From contig NC_087063.1 in NCBI RefSeq assembly GCF_963678635.1, forward strand, positions 10,758,386 through 10,822,385: a DNA stretch of 64,000 nt. Direction: 5' to 3'. Origin of the DNA: Symsagittifera roscoffensis (Eukaryota > Xenacoelomorpha > Acoela > Convolutidae). Of this stretch, positions 1-11,499 are shown piece after piece. Position 1 is the stretch's first letter, and each line of letters begins with the position of its first letter. Position numbers and translations under genes: made by a program. The notes beneath the pieces are model-generated. The model made no database searches and was not told the origin of the DNA. It saw only the letters and a list, made by a program, of their open reading frames with translations.

Positions 1-2885
1 ACGATTTGATGAGAATAGACATTACACAGTTAAGTTTAGAGTACCTGAACAGAGGAGTGATAGAAAAAGGAGTGACTGTCAAATTCTCGGAGACTCATAT
101 CTTACTCGTAACAACATCTGGAAACTTGTATTTTCTGGACTTAGCATCTGGGAAACGTCTGAATATGATCAATGTTCATAAAGAATCTTGTAATGCGTTA
201 GCAGTTGGCGGCAATGATGAATACTTTTTCACGTCCGGTGAAAAAGTGCTAAAAGTCTGGGATTACAAGCTCCGTTTTGATGTCAATTTCCAGATGTTGA
301 TGGGTCATATTGATGAAGTGAACAGCATTCATTTTGTTAGGAAGTTGAATACAATTATATCCGTCGGAGACCACTTGTGCATGTGGCGACTTAGAGATAG
401 TTCACCTTTGATGTCAGAATCTGAGAATAAAATCTCGCATAGAGTTGAGAAATTACCATCAAAAGTAGCTAATATTAATGATGAATTCAAGGTACAAAGT
501 AAAGACATGATGCGTCTTGACGCTGATCATACATCAGAAACGGTGTCGAATCTTCTAACGAAATCATCGGAAAATAAGCCCAGAAAGTTTGCCCCAGAGC
601 CGGTGCCTGCGCCTCCTGATTTGAGTTCCATTGCTGGCCACAATGATTCAATTGTTAGTGAACTGGAAATTCTAAACATTTCGGACAATGAGTTAAATAC
701 AAATGACAAAACACCTCCGAAACGAAAAGTTGCAGAACGGGAAAATTCAATCAGAAATGGAGAAGTCTTAGTGGTTTCTGAGATAGCAAAAAGGTCCAAT
801 GAAACACAGAAATCAAAAGCACCGACTTGTTTTAATCACTTTCGAAGGAAAGAAAAGGTTTCAAAAGTTGCCGCAGTTCATTACTCGGCGCCCGAAAATC
901 AAGCGGGCTTGAAATTGAAGTCGCTAATAGCATTTAACGGAAACGCAAGAGATAACATCCTGTGGCGGACGGAACCAGGTTTGGTCTACTATACATCGGG
1001 GATTTCAATTGTGATTGAAGACCTGGCCTCAAATGAGCAGAGAATTCTGAAAGGTCACGTGAGTGAAATATCGACTCTGGCAATTCAACCTTCAGGCCAA
1101 TTGCTAGCTAGTGCAGCGGGTGAAAGCGAAGAGATACCATGTCAAATTATAGTTTGGGATCTGACAACTTCGACATGCCACAAAGTGATACCATGTGCAA
1201 ATAGAGAGATTATTGCAATGAAATATTCAAACGATGGCCGATTTCTGGTGTCTCTCAGTGATTTTACTGACAAGTGTGTTTATGTTTGGAATTCGCTCTC
1301 AATGAATCTTTTACTTTCTTCTAAATTAGACTTCGTCGCTAATTCGGTTGCGTGGGACTGTGACTCACCTTTGGAGTTCTGCATCGTCGGCAGTGACTGC
1401 TCGGTTTCGTTCTGGATCTTGGAGGAATCGGCAGACACAGATGGGGATTGTGAAGCCGAATACTCTCTATCCTATCATCACTCGGAAGTTCCGACTGAAG
1501 TAGCTAAACATCGACGCGATAGTAGAAGCGTGAAGGATGGTCACGCCTTTGTGTCTCTATGCTACGCTGGGTTGAGTATTCTCTACATTGGTTCGGATCA
1601 AGGGGTTGTTGCAGCATGGGATACTAGGAGCAACAAGTGTTACATGCACTGGATAGCGGGTCAAGCTGAGATAACCCATATCTCTGCACTCGGATCCAGA
1701 CTTATTACTGGATCTGTGGACCACAAACTGAAACTATGGACTGTTATGACCTCCAACTCGAATCAGCCGACCAGAATTTCTTCTGAGTCATCGCGAGTTC
1801 CAGGAAATGGACTGATTATGGAGGACGAGTACACTTTATCAGGTGAAATCACAGGCGCATCATTCGACGACAATTTAGAGCTGGGACTTGTAGGAACTTC
1901 TGATTGTCTGATTTGGTACATCAATTGGCTAGAGCGAAACACAGTTCGCCTGGTCAGTGCAAACAACTCTGATATAACGTGCACCAAGTTTTGCGGTCAT
2001 GAGTCAATAGCAGTCGGTTGCTCAGATGGTGGTGTGAAATTGTTTTCTACCACAGATAACGAGTTGCTGGTACATTTCAAAACGAGAAAACCAGTTTCTT
2101 GTTTAGAGTATTTTGAATTGTCTTCAAAGCGCGAAGTGAACAAACTAATTGTAGCTGGGTTTTCAGACGGAAGTGTCACAGTCTTTGATGTGAACAAATC
2201 AGAAGTTTTGAAAACGATAACAGTTCACACAGAAACTGTGAATAGAATCTCGATCTCAGCTGGTAAAAATTTCATTTTGTCAGCTTCCGAATCAGGTGCA
2301 GCGGCTTTAATTGACTCGTCATCATTTGTCATCTCTAGAATGTTGTCGGACCATAAGGGTTCACCAATTTCAGACATAAGTTTTTCTCCTTTTATAACTG
2401 GCGATAAAGAGTATTTTGCAATTGCGAGTTTCGACCGACGAATCTCAATTTGGCAAAGTAGTTGGAATAAAGAGCGATGTGTGTTATGCGATTGGGTTAC
2501 ATTTTCAGGGCCATCTTTCGAAGGTCAAAATATGAAAAAGTTACCTACTGTTGTTGAGTTTAGTCGATCAGAGAAGGATATTGTTCTATATTCGGGATAT
2601 TTGAGCTGTAAAGCCATCCGGTTTTACAGCATGCGAGAGCGCAGAGTCCTTCGAGAGATTGAGATAGATTCCCACCCAACTTTCATTACTCTCTCGCCGA
2701 AGGGAAATCTGATTTGCATGGGTACTGATTCCTGGTTGTTGAAGCTTGTCGATTACTTAGAAGGAAGTTTTCAAGATTTCCTAATCCACTCACAGCGTGT
2801 CAGCGCTGCTAATTTTGGGGAAGACAATTCAATGCTAGTGTCTTGCGCTGGAAATGAAATAGTCATATGGAAAGTTTCACTGTAA
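1..2885 (+). CDS. WDR90: WD40-repeat protein, probable WDR90/POC16, C-terminal part (5' partial)
   Basis: An open frame of about 959 codons ends in TAA at 2883-2885. It is still open at the window edge (codons GAT, TTG, then ATG at 9), so it is probably a large 3'-terminal exon rather than a whole gene. WD-like strand endings recur: KVWDY (~res 84), CMWRL (~126), IVWDL (~382), YVWNS (~425), AAWDT (~537), KLWTV (~577), IWYIN (~635), SIWQS (~815) and a terminal IVIWKVSL. Residues ~135-330 are a polar, low-complexity insert between propeller segments. The segment around res 350-475 (a GH-containing blade, LASAAGE, then FWIL) and the overall blade spacing fit WDR90/POC16, which binds centriolar microtubules and is needed for centriole integrity and ciliogenesis. 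The family's N-terminal CFA20/DUF667-type domain is absent and would lie upstream. WD40 identity is firm; the WDR90 assignment rests on recalled family pattern and is likely but not proven. Confidence 0.8.
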   Translation, partial: DLMRIDITQLSLEYLNRGVIEKGVTVKFSETHILLVTTSGNLYFLDLASGKRLNMINVHKESCNALAVGGNDEYFFTSGEKVLKVWDYKLRFDVNFQMLMGHIDEVNSIHFVRKLNTIISVGDHLCMWRLRDSSPLMSESENKISHRVEKLPSKVANINDEFKVQSKDMMRLDADHTSETVSNLLTKSSENKPRKFAPEPVPAPPDLSSIAGHNDSIVSELEILNISDNELNTNDKTPPKRKVAERENSIRNGEVLVVSEIAKRSNETQKSKAPTCFNHFRRKEKVSKVAAVHYSAPENQAGLKLKSLIAFNGNARDNILWRTEPGLVYYTSGISIVIEDLASNEQRILKGHVSEISTLAIQPSGQLLASAAGESEEIPCQIIVWDLTTSTCHKVIPCANREIIAMKYSNDGRFLVSLSDFTDKCVYVWNSLSMNLLLSSKLDFVANSVAWDCDSPLEFCIVGSDCSVSFWILEESADTDGDCEAEYSLSYHHSEVPTEVAKHRRDSRSVKDGHAFVSLCYAGLSILYIGSDQGVVAAWDTRSNKCYMHWIAGQAEITHISALGSRLITGSVDHKLKLWTVMTSNSNQPTRISSESSRVPGNGLIMEDEYTLSGEITGASFDDNLELGLVGTSDCLIWYINWLERNTVRLVSANNSDITCTKFCGHESIAVGCSDGGVKLFSTTDNELLVHFKTRKPVSCLEYFELSSKREVNKLIVAGFSDGSVTVFDVNKSEVLKTITVHTETVNRISISAGKNFILSASESGAAALIDSSSFVISRMLSDHKGSPISDISFSPFITGDKEYFAIASFDRRISIWQSSWNKERCVLCDWVTFSGPSFEGQNMKKLPTVVEFSRSEKDIVLYSGYLSCKAIRFYSMRERRVLREIEIDSHPTFITLSPKGNLICMGTDSWLLKLVDYLEGSFQDFLIHSQRVSAANFGEDNSMLVSCAGNEIVIWKVSL

Positions 2886-3440
2886 AAAGAATACTTACAA
2901 AGTTCAGAATCACAGAAGTGCCTTAATAGACTCATGGATTACTTGAAGAACTTGCCTTGTAGATTGTATTGTGTAAATATTTTGTAGTGTAAATAGTGTT
3001 TCTTGTCATCAGTTTTACCTAGTTGCCAATTTCAAAATTCAATGTGAATGATTTTTGTTGCAACAGAGGACTGGGAGCTGAGGGTTGACACATGTGAAGA
3101 CAGTTCACGTAATATTTATAACAAGAATAGATGGTTGTTATGCAAGTTTCACAGAATGTTCCACCACGAGAGTTTTTGTGTTGTTTGTTTGTAGTAAGGG
3201 GGACTGAGTTGTTAAGTTAGCCATCAGAATTAGTTAATACAAGAAAAAATATTGAAAAAGTTGTAGAGTTAGGCTGGAAATTCAATCTGACATTTCCAGT
3301 CTGAAAACCAAAACAAAAAAAACATTTTTTCCACACAAAGTTTATCTTTTGTTTTCACACTAGCCAGCTTGCGAGCGTAAGTGTATTAGTACGAACCTTC
3401 TTTTCTTTCTAACCTAACTCGCAAAAAAAATGTGTTCATA
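2886..3440 (+). other. 3' flank / probable 3' UTR of the WD40 gene
   Basis: AT-rich sequence after the stop codon with no clear AATAAA just downstream, so the transcript end cannot be placed. It contains a family B tail fragment at 3120-3164. It is bounded by a near-perfect direct repeat: CATATGGAAAGTTTCACTGT at 2864-2883 and the same word minus one A at 3441-3459. Confidence 0.4.
3120..3164 (-). repeat. Family B 3'-tail fragment
   Basis: On the minus strand this reads as a degraded family B end: the GGAACATTCTGTG hairpin half, then CTTGCATAAC and CTTGTT. Only the terminal ~45 bp is present, inside the probable 3' UTR. Confidence 0.55.
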
Positions 3441-3456
3441 CATATGGAAGTTTCAC

Positions 3457-3640
3457 TGTTTGGCTGATTGGTTATTGCGTGAGACTCATAATCTCTAGGT
3501 CATAGGTTCGAATCCGAGAAATTGCCAAATTATTACGAATTCGGGGCTAATTTCTACTTTATTTTGCACTTTATAGAGCTGCTTTTTTGTCGTGTTCTCG
3601 CTACTGTTTGCGAAGCGTAGCTTTGCCTTCGTGTAAAAAA
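3457..3640 (+). repeat. Family E SINE, tRNA-Met(CAT)-like head
   Basis: The head has an A-box-like TGGCTGATTGG, an anticodon-arm-like GAGA-CTCATAA-TCTC with loop triplet CAT, and a perfect B box GGTTCGAATCC at about 3506-3516. A non-tRNA body follows, ending in the conserved tail TTTGCGAAGCGTAGCTTTG (a GCGAAGC/GCTT hairpin) and a short A run. The same head and tail recur at 7.4 and 15.3-20.05 kb, so this is a SINE and not a tRNA gene. The acceptor and T stems do not pair well. Confidence 0.75.
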
Positions 3641-3769
3641 TCCGAATTATAACTGAAAAGGTTTCAATACGATACAAGACAACAACTGGAGGCCTTTTAT
3701 GCTGTAGCTGATATCAGGCGAAAGAACACCCTGCACTATATTTCCTTCCACCTCTAAGGAGTGTCAGAA

Positions 3770-4160
3770 CAACAAGACAGCTCGTGTCAGGGCAAAGCTC
3801 TGAATGTTCTGAACGCTTTATTTGGTCCTAAATGTATTTTGTAGACAAAATTTTGATAAACTAAAAATATTTCAAACTTTGTTAATTTTCTTCACTCAAC
3901 AGGCAATATCAAATAGGTCTTGCTAAAATATGAGTCGTATAGAGAAGAAGAATGAACAATCAGCGTGAAAATACTTGGTCTTGTTTTCGAATGCGAAATA
4001 TTTTGCTACGGATATTTATTTGTGGCGTATGTTTTTAGCATCATAAATAATTTCAAAAAAGTGCACATAATTTTGTCTAAAATTATGGCCAAATTGTCAA
4101 ACCCCCAGAACTTGAAGCCAAAATTGATCGCCGGTAAAATCTCTTATTTGTTAAACTGAG
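3770..4160 (-). repeat. Degraded family A element
   Basis: The left edge is an A tail on the minus strand (AACAAGACAGCTCGTG, then the CAGGGC/GCTCTG hairpin, then a GTTCTGA inverted-repeat word). It continues into diverged A-type sequence (ATGGCCAAATTGTCAAACC near 4085). No clear 5' end remains, so this is an old copy. Confidence 0.45.
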
Positions 4161-4658
4161 GGAGTGGATATTTTCATTGGCTTATTTACCCTTTTGTTGA
4201 AAACTTTTATTTCTTTGCCAACTTTGTTTTGACCTGAAGCATTGTCGGTCATGACCTGATCATGTTGGTGATAATAATTTTTGGAAACCGTTTTCAAGAG
4301 GCAAAATTGAACGATAAAAGTTAACAGGTTTAAAAGTATATTTAACTGGAGGTTTGAATAGCTGATCGGAGTCGAAGTTTTGAATTAAGTTTTTTGCTAG
4401 CTGAACTGCGTTTTCATTGATAGCTCAAGGTTTTGCTTCCAAACTTTCAATATCCTATTGTTTTTTTACTGTGAATGAGTTATGTGTGATTTTTAGACTT
4501 AGTCTTTAAAATTACACTTTCCAGCTCGCTTTTTCAAGTTTTTGATTTCAGATCTTACGCATTTTCCTCCCCTTCTTTATATGCGTTAGGTTGCATTCAT
4601 TGCTAAACAATAGAAGACCCAAACTGGTTTAGTTGCCAAAAAATATACTTGATGTTTT

Positions 4659-5264
4659 TGTTCTGACATTGAAAATGAGGAAATTTGCATTCGATTATTT
4701 TAGTTTTTTTTTTCACGCAGAATCAGGTACCAAAAATGTTCATCGAAATGGGTCAAAAGATATACCAAGCTAAAGCCCTTTCAGTCGTGATTCGACTGAA
4801 ATTTAAAATTTTCGAAAAGCTGTCCCAGCGTCGAGAAAAACAGGTCTATTTAAAAAAAATTTAGTTCAATTTCGACCGAGTAAAGCGATCGAGTAACGAT
4901 CGTTATATTGTAAATTACTTTTATGTAGTTTTTCAAGCTACAAAGTTTAATATTATAAAAAAAAATAAGGATGTTTAATGTTGTGCCCTTGCAATGAAGG
5001 ATTTCCAAAAAAACATCAAAAATTTTGCCAAAACAAAAAATATAAATTTTTTTCTTTTCGGTTTTTGCTTTTCATTCTTTTTGGTGAAGAGAAAGGTTGT
5101 CAATCATGTCTAATTCACTTCGTTTATACGCATTTGTGTAGCTCTCAAATCACACCACACTTTAAAAATGTCATTAACTTGAAGAGAAAGGAAATTTTTG
5201 TGTTGTTTTGTTTTGTGAGTGTCGTCGGAACATTCTGTGCTACTTGCAAAGCAACCGGCTATCC
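4659..5264 (+). repeat. Family B element
   Basis: Starts TGTTCTGACATTGAAAATG, close to the family start TGTTCCGACCATTG. It carries the family landmarks CACGCAGAATCAGGTACC and AAAGCCCTTTCAGTCGTGA, and ends TCGGAACATTCTGTGCTACT, then a changed hairpin arm and CCGGCTATCC. The open frame at 4978-5358 crosses the element's end and looks like chance coding. Confidence 0.7.
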
Positions 5265-7395
5265 TTTTTCTTTTTTGAATTCTATTAAACTTGCTATATT
5301 ACTGAAACTTGTCATTTTCCAGGCTACTTCTCACTTGTTGAACTTGGTACATCACTGAAACTTGATTTTTTTCCAGGCTACTTTTCACTTGTTCTAGAGG
5401 TAACGCGGTTGTGGTCTGGGGTTCGAGACCCGGTCGGACCTTGCTTTTTTCCAGTTTCTTTGAGTGAAAACTTATTTTCGGTATAAATTTAATTGTCGGA
5501 CTTTCTTTTGTAGGATTTTTTTTGTGGCGTAGTCACCTTATTTTACAAAATAAGGGGCGAAATCAACTTACTTTGTGTCGCTTGAATGACAAAATTGATG
5601 AGGTTTTTAAAAAAAAATCAGGAAGGTTGTCAACTTTCAAAACCGCTTGTCAACGTTTTCAAGTTTTAAGGTTTAGTCTCTCAAATTCTTTTATCGATTA
5701 TTTCTTATAGCCTTTTTTTTTACGGATCCATGGGCATCCACCCAAGCTCGGTTAGTTTAGTGGCTCGTTAAAGGATGATGGAAGCTGATTTACTGCGTGT
5801 GGGTGTGTTTCTCGACGGTTTTTCTAAAATTGAAACATTTCAACTATTTTTCTACCTTTTTTTCGCAGTCTATTTGCAATAAATGCAAGGGTTGAGTGCT
5901 GTAATAAAACTTCAATTTGATTATGCAATCAAATGACATCTGTTTTGTAAAGATTTTTATAGTTTACCTCAATGAAGTTAGCCTCAAAATACCTTGTTTT
6001 GTTTTTGTGGACAGATTTGATGCCTTGGGTTGAAAAAATGTTGAACTTTTTTTCCTGTTTTTTTCTCAGATTGGATTGGTCGGGTTAAAGCAGTTTTGAG
6101 CATTTTTTCTAACTTCTTTATAGTTTTTTTCCAATAAATAATAGAATCAAAATGCGTAAAATTTAAATATTGGTTCATTTGTTATTTCTCACATTTTCTT
6201 AATAAAAATCTAATATAATGTAAATTCAATTGTAAACGTCTAAATTATTCACTCAGTAAGATAGAGAACGGCAAGATGAGGGTTTCAGGATTATCAACTA
6301 AGTTGCGCCAAAAACTCTTGATTTAATTAACTATCCAAAAAAGATTAAATATTATTGTGATTTTTGATTTTTTGTTACTGACAATGATTTGAAAGAGTTT
6401 TGTACTGCAATAAGTTTTTATTTTGATCATTGAAAAATCATAATACCTGCGCAATAAAGTTTGTGTCTCACTAGAAAATTCGCGGCAAGAAATTTTGTGT
6501 TTTGTGTAAGAATTCTATTTCAAAATTGTTAATAAGTTTTTTGTTACGTTTTTTTTAATAATTTTTCAAATTATTGCGTGAGTTACTTTTTTTTTTAGTT
6601 TCTTCAATTTCATCTTTTTATTTTTATTGAAACATCAAACAAAATTGAGCATGACTTGATTAAGGTTGATTTGGGTTTTGATTCTGACAAAGTGATGCTT
6701 GATTTTTTAATAGGATAAAATACTGTTTTCCTGTAAACAACAGTAGGGCTGAAACTTTTTACAGCTATCGACTAGATCAGTTTTTTGATATAATGAGGCA
6801 ATTGTGTTTTCATCAGATACTAATGTGTAAATAGCAGGAGGGGCTGAAACTCTAAAAAGGCATTGATATGCTCAAATTTCTGCATTTTTTTTCGTAAACT
6901 CAATGGAATGTCTTTTTCACAAGCGAACTTAATTGAGCTCTAGTGCTATAGTACGACTACTCTTTTTTTATCCAATATAAGTCACAAATATTGGTGCCAC
7001 TTTTGTTGGCACCATTATGCCTTTTGATAGCATGTGCTTTGACATTTGAGCATGTGCTTTGACAATTAGCTTAACAAAATTGATGCTTTTCTCATTTCAA
7101 ATGAACCGAAAAAAAAAACTATTTGCTTCAAATGTCAATACAAAAAAACTTGATTTCAGATATTTTCTAACTCAAAATATCTTGCAATTTTTTGAAAAAA
7201 AAAAACTTTTACATAATGTGGTTTTATGCTGTCCAATCAATTACATGCAAAGTTATTGTGGATGCCTTTACCTTGCTATATTCCAATTTATTACGTTCAA
7301 AATTGTGTCTAATTGAGTTTGGTGCCTTTTTTGCTGATTTGCATTGTGAATTTATTAGCATATGTAGATGCTTTATTTGTGACTAGTGTTTGCAT
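5265..7395. other. No recognisable gene
   Basis: T-rich and A-rich sequence with only short open frames. The one landmark is a B-box-like word near 5411-5435 (TGGGGTTCGAGACCCG). A similar context recurs at 29.12-29.17 kb (GGTAACGCG, then GTCTGGGGTTCGAGTC), so these may be remnants of a second tRNA-related SINE. I see nothing else. Confidence 0.5.
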
Positions 7396-7400
7396 ACTGT

Positions 7401-7590
7401 TAGGCCTTCGTGACCGAGAGGGCAGGGCGTGAGACTCCAATTCTCAAGGTAGCAAGTTCGAAGCCAATACATAGCACAAAGTTTTACTAATTTTAAGGCT
7501 TATTCGTGTTTTCTCTTATTTCACTTCTTGAAGCCTCTTTTTTGTGTTCTCCCTGGTGTTTGCGAAGCGCAGTTCGCTTCTTTGTAAAAA
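7401..7590 (+). repeat. Family E SINE copy
   Basis: The head reads CTTCGTGACCGAGAGGGCAG then GCGTGAGACTCC, with a degenerate B box AGTTCGAAGCC. The body shares TTTTAAGGCTTATT with the 19.9-kb copy. The tail is GTTTGCGAAGCGCAGTTCGC followed by an A run. Compared with the 3.46-kb copy the loop triplet is no longer CAT. Confidence 0.7.
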
Positions 7591-7624
7591 TTGGTACTCA
7601 TTATTTCCTTGATGGGTTAATGAT

Positions 7625-8134
7625 TGTTCCGACTAGTTGAAAAATGGGCAGGAACATTGTATTCGGGTCTCTGTTTGTGTTTTTTTTTTACTTTCGGCAT
7701 TAAAAAATTGTTTTCCGACATGAAAAAAAATCAAAGACTCGATAAATCGAGAAAAACAGAATCGAGAAAAACTGGTTAAAAATTTTTAATTTTAAGTTTT
7801 GATTCGAGCGAATAATTGATCCAAATAATGATCCTTACAATAATTTATTTTAATATATTACAATAGCTTAACTTGAGCCGTAAAAGTTTTGATTTTATTA
7901 GTTTTTTGAGCTTTCAGCACCTTTTTGGAACCTGTTTTTGTTTTTATCATTTTTCTATAAAATTTTTTGTGATCAATTTTTTTATGTTGAAAATGCCTAA
8001 GCTCTAGTATTTCGTTCAGTTCTTTTTAACAGACCACGCGAAAAAACGACACTAATTTGAAAAAAAAAACTGTTTTAAATTTTTGCGACTAATGTCAGAA
8101 TATTATGTGCTACTTGCACAGTGACCGGCTATCC
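7625..8134 (+). repeat. Family B element with recognisable 5' end
   Basis: Begins TGTTCCGACTAGTTGAAAAA and shares the ATTCGGG word near its start. It ends ATGTGCTACTTGCACAGTGA then CCGGCTATCC, so the terminal hairpin (TGTGC/GCACA) is intact. The 3' inverted-repeat word has decayed to GTCAGAATATT. Together with the 4.66-, 14.4- and 31.8-kb copies it helps define the family start as TGTTCCGACC. Confidence 0.7.
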
Positions 8135-8827
8135 ATGTTTAATTTTAAGTTTTTACTAAGTTTCTTTTTGGTTGATTCATTTTTGACCTATTTCTTATCG
8201 GCTAAAATGCCGCATTTTTTCAACTTCCCCTTAATTCGTTTCTTTTAATTAATTTTCTACGAAAATGGAAAAACAATGATTTGATGGTCGCATGGTTCGA
8301 TTTTTAAGGTAATTAAATTTCAATCTTACTTCGTTTTGCTTTGCAGAGATTTCATCGTTATTTGGGCAGGACAATTTGGGAAACAAGTTTGAGCTTGCAT
8401 CATTTGGTGTTTTTTGAAGCCTAAAAATCTGAGACACATTTATTAAAAATCGGAGAATCCTAAAATTCTGAGACAACAAAAAATTTGGTTCAAGTTTTGA
8501 GTTTTTCTTGGAGAGGAGCTTCGTATTTGATGTTTATTTTACACGCAAAGTTTGAAAAGGAAAAATTTGAACACTCTCCCAATGTTGCAAAAATTTGGTC
8601 TGGAACAAATTTTTCAAAAATAGCACCAATATTTTACTGATCATTTTTTTTAAAACAAAAACTGTTGAACCAAAGAATGAGACTGAAAACTGCGGTGTAA
8701 TCTTCACTTAAGCCTAATCGAGGTCCAATTTGTCTCTTTTCTTCGCAAAAATTTTATGCCATCTCTGCTGCACTTCTGGATGAAATGATTTTTAAATTAG
8801 CTTTTTTGATTTTCTTTCACCTAGTTG
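8135..8827. other. No recognisable gene
   Basis: AT-rich intergenic or intronic sequence. I found no coding, RNA or repeat signature I can support. Confidence 0.5.
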
Positions 8828-9237
8828 CAGAGGCGGATCTAAAGTTTTCTCGAGAGGGATGGGGTGTCGGATTTTCAAAATTTTTTGAAAATTTTGTCTG
8901 CTGTTTTTTTAAGTTTTGTAGAGTTCCCAGAACACTATAAAGACCCTATTTGGATAAAAATGTTTGCGCCGCGAGCAAATTTTTGAAAAAAAAAACAGGT
9001 AAAAAAAGCCATTCTTGGGCACTTTTTGGAAAATTTTGACAAAAAATGGCGTTTTTTTGGCGCGCTCTTCCCCTCAAAGTTGGTATATATTGGCGCCGAA
9101 AGAAAAAAAATTTGGGGTCGGTTGCCAAAAATGGATTTCTTGGAAAATAAAAAGTACCATAGGGGGGACTTTTGGGTCGGCAGGGGGTCGAATCCCTGAG
9201 GAGAGAAGGGAGTCTGCCCCCCTTAAATCCTCTCCTG
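8828..9237 (+). mobile_element. Family C MITE (hAT-like), near full length
   Basis: Left end CAGAGGCGGATCTAAAG; right end CCTTAAATCCTCTCCTG. Flanking 8-mers CCTAGTTG and GATAGTTG agree at six of eight positions, fitting an 8-bp target-site duplication. Interior landmarks shared by all C copies are GGCGCGC, GGTCGGCAGGGGGTCGAATC and a G-rich region just inside the left end. It has no coding capacity of its own. Assignment to hAT rests on the CAGGG-type ends and 8-bp duplication. Confidence 0.7.
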
Positions 9238-10918
9238 GATAGTTGCATGTACTTTTTCTTTTAAATGCTATTTTTATAGCCATTTTTATTTTTAATTACT
9301 GTTGTTTTGATAAATTGTTTTTTTTTGGTGTTTGGAAATAACAAATTAATGATGAGATTGATATATGAGCGTTATAAGTGATTTACTTCCTCGTTTATGC
9401 AAATTAAATTGATCCAGTTTTTGCTCGAAGTTGACGCAAATGAAGTGGATGTTTGAAAAAATAAATATCTACTTATATGAAAAAAAAACAGGCTAGATGC
9501 TTTGAAATCAAAAGCTAGCGGAAACAACTTGAAAGTCATTATAAGTCGTTATAATCAGGGTTTTTGCTTTTTTTATTCAGCGGATCATAATTTTTCCAAG
9601 TAATCAGCTCGATTTCTTATCGTTTTTTCCGCTTGTATGTGTGAAATGCAATTTCTTCTCTGCCTAAAAAATCGCACAGGAAAAAATTCAGAATGAATTC
9701 CGAAAAAATTGAATTTGTGACCTATAATTGATTTTTATCATGAACATTTTAATCTTTAAAATTACATTCAATCTCAAATTAACAAAAACTTGAGGGCAGA
9801 CATTCGTGCTTAATCAATAAATGAATGATGAATGTTTTACATTGATTTCCTTTTTTTGTTTGGTAAAGAGGGACTTCTAGCTTTGTGTGTGATATTGCGA
9901 CACGCCCATTGCTTTTTTAAGAGGGCGAGCTACCTTGTAATCTGTAAGTAAGAAAACAATTGCAAGCAAAAAGGAGGAAAAGACAGGACAAATAACACAC
10001 CATTAATAAATCACAATTAAAATACATTCTTCAGCATCATATTTGCCATTCGGTCTGTTTCAACCGCCCCAAAACCAATAAGCAGAATTGTTTCAAGTAA
10101 GACAGACAAAAAGCCGACTAGTTTTGATAGGCCTTCCAAAAATAATCAAATAGCCACGATGAGTGAAAATTTTGTGACGTTTTTTTTTTCTCAAAGAAAC
10201 TATCAACATTTTTAAAATTCAATTTGTCATCAAAAAACTTACCGTAAAATTTCACACCGAAAAGGTTTTAGGATAGAAACTTCGTGTTCAGAGTTTTTAC
10301 GATTCAAAAAACAAAAAAGTTTTATTCGAAAAAAAGTCGTAATAAAAGTGTTTTTTATTTCGAAAATATTGGCATATCGTCCGCCTAAATCTTATATTGA
10401 TTCATTGAACAAATAAATCTGTTCTCAACTAAACAGCGGTAGTCTGCTCTATTTTTAAAATGAGATTAACAAACAACCTTGGTTTGTTATCTGAGAATCT
10501 ACAGTGCTGATTTATCAGGACAAAACGAATAAAACTTGAAAATTAAAATGCATTTTTCTCAAATTGGGTTAGTTTTAGACAAAAACTGATGAATAACAAT
10601 CTTGCTTAAAGTGTTAACCAAATTAATATGGTACAATTTGTTTTGCAAAATTCGGGCCCCGAAAATTTACCACAAATACGATCATTTTTGGCTTTTTTTA
10701 ATCCATCAAAAATTACTGACAAAACTATATCACTGGAAGCTTCTTATGTAACCCAACAAAAAATACAAGGTTGTAATCTCCATAAATGGGTATAGAAAGT
10801 ATAATAATAATTTTATTGAAAAATTCGTGTTTTCGAAAAGTTTTAAAAATTTTGCATTTTTACTACTTTTTTTAGGTCGAACGATTTCATTTCGAGCCCG
10901 GAAAATAGTATACAAACC
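9238..10918. other. No recognisable gene
   Basis: AT-rich sequence with short homopolymers. The stretch 9890-10090 is slightly less AT-rich but shows no convincing frame or repeat. Confidence 0.45.
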
Positions 10919-11300
10919 ATGGGTGGATCTAGGATTTTCTCGAGGGGGGCGGAATTTCAAAAAAAGTTCGAAAAAATTAAACGAACTTTTTTTTAGGTCG
11001 ACCAAATTGATTTTCCGAGGTCTCTCTCTAAATTGTATAAGGACCCTATTTCGTGAAACATTTTCCGCGCCGCAGGCCACTTAACAAAAAGCAGGCCAAA
11101 AAGGGTGTTTTTAGGTTATTTTTGGAAAAGTTTGACCAAAAAAATGCGTTTTTTTGGCGCGCGCTTCCTCCTCAAAAGTATATGATGGCGCCCAAGGAAC
11201 CTTTAGAAAAATTTTGAGGTTGTTCAGTGAAAAATGGATGTAATAAAATTATACCAAAGGGATACCCTTTGAAAAGTTTTGACAACCGGAATTGAGGAAG
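10919..11300 (+). mobile_element. Family C MITE, diverged copy
   Basis: Starts GGTGGATCTAGGATTTTCTC and keeps the GGTCGACCAAATTGATTTTC, CGCGCCGCAGG and TTTTGGCGCGCGCTTCC blocks in family order. The right part decays after ATACCAAAGGGATACCCTTT and merges into a GC-rich stretch at 11280-11345. Confidence 0.65.
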
Positions 11301-11345
11301 GAAACGGTCGCCTCCCCGCCCCCCTCTCCACTCTCGGCACGCTAC
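11280..11345 (-). repeat. Short GC-rich repeat shared with 63.34 kb
   Basis: On the minus strand this reads GTAGCGTGCCGAG, then a G-rich run, GGCGACC and CTTCCTCAATTCCGG. The plus strand at 63341-63390 carries the matching order GTAGTGTGCCGAGG, GGGGCGACC, CCTCCTTCTCAATTC. A short unnamed repeat; the copy ends were not determined. Confidence 0.4.
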
Positions 11346-11499
11346 TGTATATATTAAAATGACATTTCTTGGCTTTCAAATGAAAATAAATATGTTGGCT
11401 AAACAAAGCTGAGAAAATAAAACTTCTTCTCAAATTTTATTTAGCTAAATAATAGGCTTGCACTGATATAGTTTTGTCAGAAAATGAACAATTAGGTTC

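Noticed and set aside
3457-3528. Possible tRNA-Met(CAT) gene
   Set aside because: The anticodon arm and B box are good, but acceptor and T stems do not pair, and the same head with a conserved non-tRNA tail recurs elsewhere: a SINE.
4978-5358. 126-codon plus frame
   Set aside because: Covers the 3' part of a family B element and flanking T-rich sequence; other B copies do not keep the frame.
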